Positions 1 to 4,334 of a stretch of 6,308 nt of DNA are shown piece by piece (within the stretch, counting starts at the first letter, position 1; each line of letters begins with the position of its first letter). The position numbers were made by a program, and so were the translations under genes. The notes beneath the pieces were generated by a model. That model worked only from the letters and a program-made list of their open reading frames with translations, was not told the DNA's origin and made no database searches. Source of the DNA: an uncultured Myxococcales bacterium. GTDB taxonomy: Bacteria > Myxococcota > UBA727 > VGSZ01. The DNA lies in NCBI GenBank assembly GCA_903952805.1, contig CAJBHN010000526.1, positions 1 to 6,308 on the forward strand, read 5' to 3'.

Positions 1-1778
1 ATGGTATCGAAGTCGGTCGCAATCGCTTCGCCGACGTTGCCGCCCCCCAGGATGATGTCGTTGCCAGCGGCGTTGACCTCGCAGGTGGTGCCGCTGATGC
101 AACGAACCGTGGCGCAGGGGGCGATGGTGGGGTTGAACGTACGGCAGAAACCCTGGGGCGCGACGATCGGGCGGGCAGCGCCGCCGGCGACGTCAAACAT
201 GCAGATCTGGGTGTCTGGGCAGTCGGCGTCGGTGGCGCAGGCGGTTTCGACGCAGTGGCCCTGGCACACGGCAATGCAGGCGTCGCCGGCGGCGCACGCG
301 GGGTCGGGCAGACAAATGTCGGCGGCGTTGCAGTGGGTGCCGGCGGCGCACACGTCGTCGCTGGTGCACAGGGGGTCGTTGGGCACGCACGAAGCGAGGC
401 CATCGGCGTCGACCTGGCACGTGGTGTCGGCGGTGCAGCGGACCGTGGCGCAGGGGGTGATGACGACGTCGATGCACACGCCGCTGCTCGGGGCGCAGTC
501 GCAGGGCAGGCAGCCGCCCATGCCGTCGTCGACGCACTCGGTGGTGCAAAGGCACTGGTCGCTCAGCTCGCAGACCTGGCCCTGGGCGCAGTCGACGTCG
601 CTGCTGCACAGGGGGGCGTTGGGCACGCACGAGGCAACACCGTTTTCGTCGACCTGGCAGGTGGTGTCGGCGTTGCAGCGGACCACGGCGCAGGGGGTGA
701 TGACGACGTCGATACACACGCCGCTGGCCGGGGGGCAGTCGCAGGGGAGGCAGCCGCCCATGCCGTCGTCGATGCATTCGCGGGTGCAAAGGCACTGGTC
801 GCTCAGCTCGCAGACCTGGCCCTGGGCGCAGTCGACGTCGCTGGTGCAGCTGGCCGGGGCAATGGCGCGGCACACGCCCTCGATGGCGGGGATGGGCTCG
901 TCGCAGACGCCGTCGCCGTTTTCGTCGGGGCAGGCGACGCGGCCCGCAGTGTCGAAGTCGCAGAACTCTCCGGCGTGGCATTCGGCATCGTTGAAGCAGG
1001 GCTGTGCGGGCTGGGTACACGTGCCGTTGACGCAGACGGAGCCGGCGCTGCAATCGAAGTCGCTGGCGCAGCTGACAACGGTGTTGTCGACGCAGACGCC
1101 GCCAATAGCGACCAGCGCGTCTGAGGCCCCGGGAAATTCACAGTGCGCCGTCGGGGCACAATCGACGTCGGAGAAGCACACGCTGATGGGGGCACAGATG
1201 CCGAACTGCGGGGGAGGAATGGGGCGTTCGCCACCGCCGTCGGGTGGAGGAGGAAGAGGGTCGCTCGTGCCGCCGCCAGCATTGCTGAGGTCGCAGAAGA
1301 AGCCCGAGGCACAGTCGGCATCGGCGACGCAGCGCAGCGGCTGTTCGATGGGGAGGCACACGCCGCCGGGGGCGATGGGGGCCGCATCTGACGGGTCTTG
1401 CGCGGGTGCACCCGGGTCGGGAGGCAGGGTGCCGTTGTCGACAGAGCAGAAGAAGCCGTCGCCGCAGTCGCCGTCGGCCTGACACCCTTGGGGCTCGCAG
1501 GTCCAGGTGCAATCGTCGAGGAGGCGGGCCCCGGCGCACTCGGGAGCAGGACCGGGCTCACACACCGCGGCGCATTCGCAGATGGAGCAGCCATCGACGA
1601 CAACGTTGCCGGTCTCGCAGACGAGGTTTGGGCACGCCGCGTCGAGGTCGATGCACGCCTCGTCGCCGCCGGCATCACCATTGGTGACGATGATGCAGCC
1701 GCCCGTGATGGCGAGCATGAAGACCATGCCGCCCAGGGGCAGGAAAGAAGACGAAGGGGACCGACCAACAATTCGCAT
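1..1778 (-). CDS. Cys-rich repeat secreted protein, probable lipoprotein (3' end outside window)
   Basis: The frame stays open from ATG 1778 to the window edge (592 complete codons, no stop). GGAG lies 7 bases before this ATG, which supports the start. The N-terminus (R2, R6, then a hydrophobic stretch at about 12-25) ends in ITGGC with Cys28. This is an imperfect lipobox, so the protein is exported, either lipidated or simply cleaved. About 76 cysteines occur in 592 residues. At least nine modules of the type C-x3-D/E-C-x2-G-x2-C are visible, for example CVADADCASGFFC and CTSDVDCAQGQVC. They resemble the Dickkopf-N-like Cys-rich modules often seen in myxobacterial secreted proteins, but are not the CGDG/CDDGN type of Myxococcus Cys-rich repeat. 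Residues 285-293 (DENGDGVCD) look like a thrombospondin-3/EF-hand calcium loop. Two Pro/Gly-rich linkers sit near residues 120-140 and 165-190. Residues 314-393 and 394-473 are near-identical copies. No catalytic motif is seen. It is likely a disulfide-rich surface or adhesive protein, but the exact function is unknown. Confidence 0.85.
   Translation of the reverse strand, partial: MRIVGRSPSSSFLPLGGMVFMLAITGGCIIVTNGDAGGDEACIDLDAACPNLVCETGNVVVDGCSICECAAVCEPGPAPECAGARLLDDCTWTCEPQGCQADGDCGDGFFCSVDNGTLPPDPGAPAQDPSDAAPIAPGGVCLPIEQPLRCVADADCASGFFCDLSNAGGGTSDPLPPPPDGGGERPIPPPQFGICAPISVCFSDVDCAPTAHCEFPGASDALVAIGGVCVDNTVVSCASDFDCSAGSVCVNGTCTQPAQPCFNDAECHAGEFCDFDTAGRVACPDENGDGVCDEPIPAIEGVCRAIAPASCTSDVDCAQGQVCELSDQCLCTRECIDDGMGGCLPCDCPPASGVCIDVVITPCAVVRCNADTTCQVDENGVASCVPNAPLCSSDVDCAQGQVCELSDQCLCTTECVDDGMGGCLPCDCAPSSGVCIDVVITPCATVRCTADTTCQVDADGLASCVPNDPLCTSDDVCAAGTHCNAADICLPDPACAAGDACIAVCQGHCVETACATDADCPDTQICMFDVAGGAARPIVAPQGFCRTFNPTIAPCATVRCISGTTCEVNAAGNDIILGGGNVGEAIATDFDT
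68..126 (-). repeat. Partial third copy of the repeat unit
   Basis: These 59 bases align without gaps to 404-462 inside the 240-bp unit, with about 10 differences (about 83% identity). They encode the same PCATVRC...TTC.V segment (PCATVRCISGTTCEV). The rest of the unit is not repeated here, so this is an older or sub-module copy. The gene seems to be assembled from smaller Cys modules of different ages. Confidence 0.8.
360..839 (-). repeat. Two tandem 240-bp direct repeats inside the Cys-rich gene
   Basis: Bases 600-839 and 360-599 are head-to-tail copies of the same 240-bp unit, differing at about 23 positions by my count (about 90% identity). The unit is a multiple of three, so the frame is kept and an 80-residue block with 14 cysteines is doubled. 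The block runs from DVDCAQGQVC through DDGMGGCLPCDC and ITPCA.VRC to VPN.PLC.S. Differences are uneven: 541-600 against 781-840 differ at 2 of 60 bases, while 361-420 against 601-660 differ at 11 of 60. Confidence 0.95.
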
Positions 1779-1891
1779 GGGAAGACTCCGGTGCCGGGGC
1801 TGTGTCAGTTTCCGTGCCAGCGAGCGGCCAGAGAAGAACGTGAGCATTTCCAGAGAGTTCTGACCAGTGGGTGCTCATGGCCGTCGCAGCA

Positions 1892-1938
1892 GCGATCTGC
1901 AGGCTGCGATCTGCAGGCTGCGATCTGGAGATCGCAGC
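1892..1938. repeat. Iterated GCGATCT repeat with a 10-bp palindrome
   Basis: A 14-bp unit (gcgatctgcaggct) occurs twice in tandem at 1892-1905 and 1906-1919. A third partial copy (gcgatctg) follows at 1920-1927. The last copy forms a perfect inverted repeat: gctgcgatct at 1917-1926 pairs with agatcgcagc at 1929-1938 across a 2-base centre. No T-run follows on either strand, so it is a poor terminator. It lies 114-160 bp upstream of the Cys-rich gene's start codon, where an operator or iterated binding site would be plausible. It could also be a simple slippage product. Confidence 0.6.
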
Positions 1939-2053
1939 AACCCGATTGCAGGTGCCTTCAACGACAGTCGACGGGGCAGGTCTGGGCCGGCGACGCCGGG
2001 CCTGACGGGTCGGTCGGCAGGTCGGTCACCGGCCGGGCAGGCAGGCCCACAGG

Positions 2054-2089
2054 AACAAGGGCCTGGACCGCGAAGTCCAAACCCTTGTT
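2054..2089 (-). terminator. Hairpin terminator downstream of tRNA-Thr
   Basis: The minus-strand RNA folds into a 15-pair stem with a 6-base loop (UUCGCG). The outer part AACAAGGG pairs with CCCUUGUU, the inner part GGAC pairs with GUCC, and between them UUU pairs with AGG through two G-U wobbles. On the plus strand those wobbles become C-A mismatches, so the structure favours minus-strand transcription. The stem is flanked upstream by an A-rich run, and its 3' arm ends in UUGUU, a short imperfect U-tract. It lies 18 bases behind the tRNA 3' end, where a transcript end is expected. Confidence 0.7.
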
Positions 2090-2107
2090 TTGTAACGAAG
2101 ATTTTGT

Positions 2108-2183
2108 TGGAGCCGACACGCGGACTTGAACCGCGGACCTGCTGATTACGAATCAGCTGCTCTACCAACTGAGCTATGTCGGC
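2108..2183 (-). tRNA. tRNA-Thr (anticodon CGU)
   Basis: The minus strand gives a complete 76-base cloverleaf. The acceptor stem is GCCGACA/TGTCGGC. The D-arm is GCTC-AGTTGGTA-GAGC. The anticodon arm is GCTGA-TTCGTAA-TCAGC, with anticodon CGT at 2150-2148. A 5-base variable loop follows, then the T-arm CGCGG-TTCAAGT-CCGCG, discriminator T and an encoded CCA. The anticodon reads ACG, a favoured Thr codon in GC-rich genomes. The G1-C72 and C2-G71 pairs fit known threonyl-tRNA synthetase identity elements. It lies 43 bases behind the peptidase stop codon on the same strand, and no second tRNA is adjacent. Confidence 0.97.
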
Positions 2184-2193
2184 GACGCGTCGA

Positions 2194-2221
2194 ACCGTAG
2201 CGAGGGCAGCGAACCTGTCAA
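2194..2221 (-). promoter_or_regulatory. Probable sigma-70-type promoter of tRNA-Thr
   Basis: On the minus strand a perfect -35 hexamer TTGACA (2221-2216) is followed after 16 bases by TACGGT (2199-2194), a weak -10. A start about 7 bases further would leave a leader of only a few bases before the mature tRNA 5' end at 2183. The bases between the -10 and the tRNA are GC-rich, as is usual for stringently controlled stable-RNA promoters. The -35 begins just behind the stop codon of the peptidase gene, so the tRNA need not depend on read-through from that gene. Confidence 0.55.
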
Positions 2222-2226
2222 GGGTG

Positions 2227-2952
2227 TCACCGGAAGCATGTCGCCGGACCCAGGCGGGCAATGGCCCGGGCGTCCCGCGGCGGGTGGGCGATGGCGGTGT
2301 CGAGGGCCGCGGGGCACTGCGTTGCAAGGCGCTCCAGCCAGACCAGCTCCAGGGGCGAGTAGTAGATGCGTCGCTTTTCCAGCACCGCCTCGGCCGGGAG
2401 TCTGCGGTAGAGCCAGCGCCGATACGCCGCGAGGCCAAAGCCGTAGCCACGGCGCACCGCGACCAGATCGGTGCGGCGCTCGATCTCTTCTTCGGCGGGG
2501 GCCCACGCCAGCATCGGCAGCAGGGGCAGCAGGCCGGCTGCGCCATCGGCGCTGAAGCGCTGGACGTAGTCGAGGCTGTGGGCGAGCTCGTGGGCCAGCA
2601 CCGCCTTGAGCGCGATTTCGCCGGGGACATCAGCGTCGTCGTCGAGGACGGCGTCGTTGATGAACAGTTGCAGGTGCAGGGGCCCGCCGTGCAGGGCGCT
2701 GCCGACGTCGATGTTGGACATGAAAAAGACCGTGTCGCTGCTGAAGCGTTCGATGGTCAGGGGCGCGTCGCCCAATTCTGGAAACGATGCCGCCCTGACT
2801 TCCAGCAACCAGGCGTCGAGGGTCGCGGCCGTCGGGGGCCCGGGCCCGGGGATCGCGGTCACGGCCGGGCCACCAGCGATGAGCAGCGACATCACCAACA
2901 CGACCGAGACGACCGAGACGAGCGACACCAACGGCACGACCGACCTCCGCAT
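2227..2952 (-). CDS. Putative exported zinc metallopeptidase (HExxH, M48-like)
   Basis: This encodes 241 residues. The N-terminus (MRR, then a Val/Leu/Ser-rich hydrophobic stretch to about residue 27 and a PAVTA region) is a signal peptide or membrane anchor, placing the enzyme in the periplasm or envelope. HELAH at 121-125 is a zinc-binding HExxH with catalytic Glu122. ERRTD at 158-162 fits the E-x2-[AT]-D third-ligand motif of M48 peptidases, though only 33 residues separate it from HExxH. Segment 141-151 is hydrophobic. Two C-terminal cysteines (213 and 239) could form a disulfide. ATG 2952 is the first start after an in-frame TGA five codons upstream but has no clear Shine-Dalgarno; a GTG at codon 6 has GGAGG six bases before it. 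The gene is divergent from the ECF sigma gene, and the tRNA follows it. The substrate is unknown, and membership of a named family is inferred from motifs only. Confidence 0.8.
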   Translation of the reverse strand: MRRSVVPLVSLVSVVSVVLVMSLLIAGGPAVTAIPGPGPPTAATLDAWLLEVRAASFPELGDAPLTIERFSSDTVFFMSNIDVGSALHGGPLHLQLFINDAVLDDDADVPGEIALKAVLAHELAHSLDYVQRFSADGAAGLLPLLPMLAWAPAEEEIERRTDLVAVRRGYGFGLAAYRRWLYRRLPAEAVLEKRRIYYSPLELVWLERLATQCPAALDTAIAHPPRDARAIARLGPATCFR

Positions 2953-3006
2953 CGCGCCAGTCTGTCACGGGGCCGGGGGCCGACCGCAGCGATCAACGAC
3001 CCAACG

Positions 3007-3034
3007 TGAACCAGGGGTGCCGGGCCCGCGTACC
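3007..3034 (+). promoter_or_regulatory. Possible ECF-type promoter of the sigma/cupin pair
   Basis: TGAACC (3007-3012), 16 bases, then CGTACC (3029-3034) resembles the general ECF pattern of an AAC-containing -35 and a CGT-type -10. It lies in the 208-bp divergent region between the peptidase and sigma genes, about 125 bases before the sigma start codon. ECF sigma genes are commonly autoregulated, which makes such a site expected, but short GC-rich matches also arise by chance. This is a candidate only. Confidence 0.25.
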
Positions 3035-3160
3035 ACCGGGGTGTGTTCGTCCTTGCCGGCATCGTCCCAGCTTCGCCGCGCCCTCGAGGATGCGGCCCCG
3101 ACGTCGATGTGCCAAGACAGCCCATTGAGCGGCACGGTGCCGATGACGCGTGGGTGGTCC

Positions 3161-3763
3161 ATGGTGGGAGCGAGACCGATACGTCCCGACGACGCCATCG
3201 ACGCCGCCCTGATGGGGCGCCTGGCTGCCGGCGACCAGCAAGCCCTGGCGAGCCTGTATGGCCGTCACGGCGGCGTGTTGCTTGGTGTGGGGATCCGCAT
3301 CGTCGGCAGCCGCGCCGAAGCCGAAGACGTGTTGCACGATGTCTTTGTGGAGGTCTGGAAGCGCGCCGCCGACTTCGATGCGACCCGCGGCAGCGTGCGA
3401 ACCTGGCTGGCCATGCGCATGCGCAGTCGCTGCCTCGACCGGCAGAAGGCGCCCCGGGTCACCCGCCGCGTGGCCTTCGACGACAGCGAGGCGGCCCGCA
3501 CCGCCGCCCCCGAGCAGAACCCCCTGCTGCGCCTCGAACGCCAACAGGTGCGAGCCGCGCTGCAGACCCTGCCACAAGACCAGCGCATCGTCGTCGAACT
3601 CGCCTACTTCCAGGGCCTGTCGACCCAGGAGATCGGGGAGCGGGTCGGCGTCGCCCAGGGCACGGTCAAGTCCCGACTCTTTGCGGCGCGCGACAAGCTG
3701 GCCCGGGCCCTGACCGGGGTCATCGGTCGCCCCGTCAACGGAGGTCTTGATGCCGATACCTGA
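3161..3763 (+). CDS. ECF-type RNA polymerase sigma factor
   Basis: The protein has 200 residues, the usual size for group IV (ECF) sigma factors. Region 2 spans about 15-94: GRLAAGDQQALASLYGRH, then the -10-binding core AEDVLHDVFVEVWKRA (54-69), then TRGSVRTWLAMRMRSRCLD. Region 4 spans about 125-183, with LPQDQRIVVELAYFQGLS and the helix-turn-helix TQEIGERVGVAQGTVKSRL that reads the -35. Regions 1 and 3 are absent, as expected. The frame is open well upstream, over the antisense of the peptidase gene. ATG 3161 was chosen because it leaves a normal short leader before region 2. It lacks a clear Shine-Dalgarno, so ATG 3143 is possible. The gene overlaps the cupin gene by 14 bp, the classic layout of an ECF factor with its own anti-sigma factor. 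It probably responds to an oxidative or photo-oxidative signal if it behaves like RpoE-ChrR pairs; this is inference. Confidence 0.93.
   Translation: MVGARPIRPDDAIDAALMGRLAAGDQQALASLYGRHGGVLLGVGIRIVGSRAEAEDVLHDVFVEVWKRAADFDATRGSVRTWLAMRMRSRCLDRQKAPRVTRRVAFDDSEAARTAAPEQNPLLRLERQQVRAALQTLPQDQRIVVELAYFQGLSTQEIGERVGVAQGTVKSRLFAARDKLARALTGVIGRPVNGGLDADT
3740..3744 (+). promoter_or_regulatory. Shine-Dalgarno of the cupin gene inside the sigma gene
   Basis: GGAGG sits 5 bases before ATG 3750 and within the last codons of the sigma gene. It fixes the start at ATG 3750 rather than at the TTG codon just before it (3747), which would be too close to the GGAGG. It implies translational coupling of sigma factor and regulator. 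Confidence 0.8.
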
Positions 3764-4325
3764 CGACGACATCGACGGCATCGACGGCATCGACGTCGAC
3801 GTCGACGACCTCGACGCTGACCTCCTGTTGGCCCTCGCCGACGAGGAACAGGCGCCGTCGGGCGTGCTGCAGGCGCTGCTGACGGCGGTCGCTGGTCCGT
3901 GGTGGGCGCCGTTCGTGCGCCGCGCTGCTGGCTTGCTTGACCTCGACACCGCCACCACCCGCGACCTTTTCGTCGGCATCGCCGATGGCGACCGCTGGAT
4001 GCCCGGCCCTGGCGACGGCATTGATCTGTTTCACATCGACGGGGGCCCTGCTGTCGCTGGGGCCATCACGGGCTTTGTGCGCTTGGCGCCGGGGGCCACG
4101 TTTCCACACCACCGGCACATCGGCTTCGAGGACGTCCTCGTATTGCAGGGCAGTTTTTTCCACGCCGGCACCGAGATCCACGCGGGGATGGAGGCGCCGA
4201 TGCCGCCGTCGTCGTCGCACGAGAACCGCGCCGGGGTTGGAGGCTGCGTGTACCTGGCCGTCAGCCGAGACGGCCTCGCCTTTGACGGCGAGGAACCCAT
4301 CGGCCCCGACGATCCGCGCGCCTGA
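3750..4325 (+). CDS. ChrR-like cupin protein, probable anti-sigma factor or sensor
   Basis: The protein has 191 residues. The C-terminal half is a ChrR-type cupin: FPHHRHIGFEDVLVLQG with H121, H123 and E127, then H157 in PSSSHE. The spacing of +2, +4 and +30 equals, as I remember it, that of the zinc ligands of Rhodobacter ChrR (H141, H143, E147, H177). In ChrR this domain senses singlet-oxygen or peroxide stress while the N-terminal zinc domain holds the sigma factor. Here the N-terminus has no Cys and no H-x3-C-x2-C motif. It starts with an acidic stretch (DDDIDGIDGIDVDVDDLDADL), followed by a helical segment at about 36-79 (LQALLTAVAG, APFVRRAAGLLDL). The only Cys is C166. Such cupins next to ECF genes are probably zinc-motif-less anti-sigma factors. 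An alternative is a stand-alone cupin enzyme or sensor. The gene is tightly coupled to the sigma factor and converges with the kinase gene 9 bp away. Confidence 0.85.
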   Translation: MPIPDDDIDGIDGIDVDVDDLDADLLLALADEEQAPSGVLQALLTAVAGPWWAPFVRRAAGLLDLDTATTRDLFVGIADGDRWMPGPGDGIDLFHIDGGPAVAGAITGFVRLAPGATFPHHRHIGFEDVLVLQGSFFHAGTEIHAGMEAPMPPSSSHENRAGVGGCVYLAVSRDGLAFDGEEPIGPDDPRA

Positions 4326-4334
4326 CGTCGTGGC

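Noticed and set aside
360..839. CRISPR-like or mobile repeat
   Set aside because: The repeat units are adjacent, in frame and protein-coding, with no spacers, inverted ends or transposase.
1..1482. A 493-codon open frame on the plus strand across the Cys-rich gene
   Set aside because: The minus-strand frame has a Shine-Dalgarno, a signal peptide, periodic Cys modules and an 80-residue repeat in frame. The plus frame is low-complexity Ser/Gln/Thr/Pro text without a recognisable domain, and long antisense frames are normal at this GC content.
1804..1819. Sigma-54-like promoter (TGGCACG on the minus strand) before the Cys-rich gene
   Set aside because: The -24 half is a perfect match, but the -12 half reads CTGA instead of TTGC and lacks the essential GC, so it is not supported as a promoter.
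2834..2852. GC palindrome GGGCCCGGGCCC as a regulatory site
   Set aside because: It lies inside the peptidase coding region and is explained by the Pro-Gly-Pro-Gly-Pro-Pro codons.
2606..3160. A long N-terminal extension of the sigma factor
   Set aside because: The open frame upstream of ATG 3161 overlaps the peptidase gene on the other strand and shows no sigma-factor similarity; the ECF core begins just after 3161.
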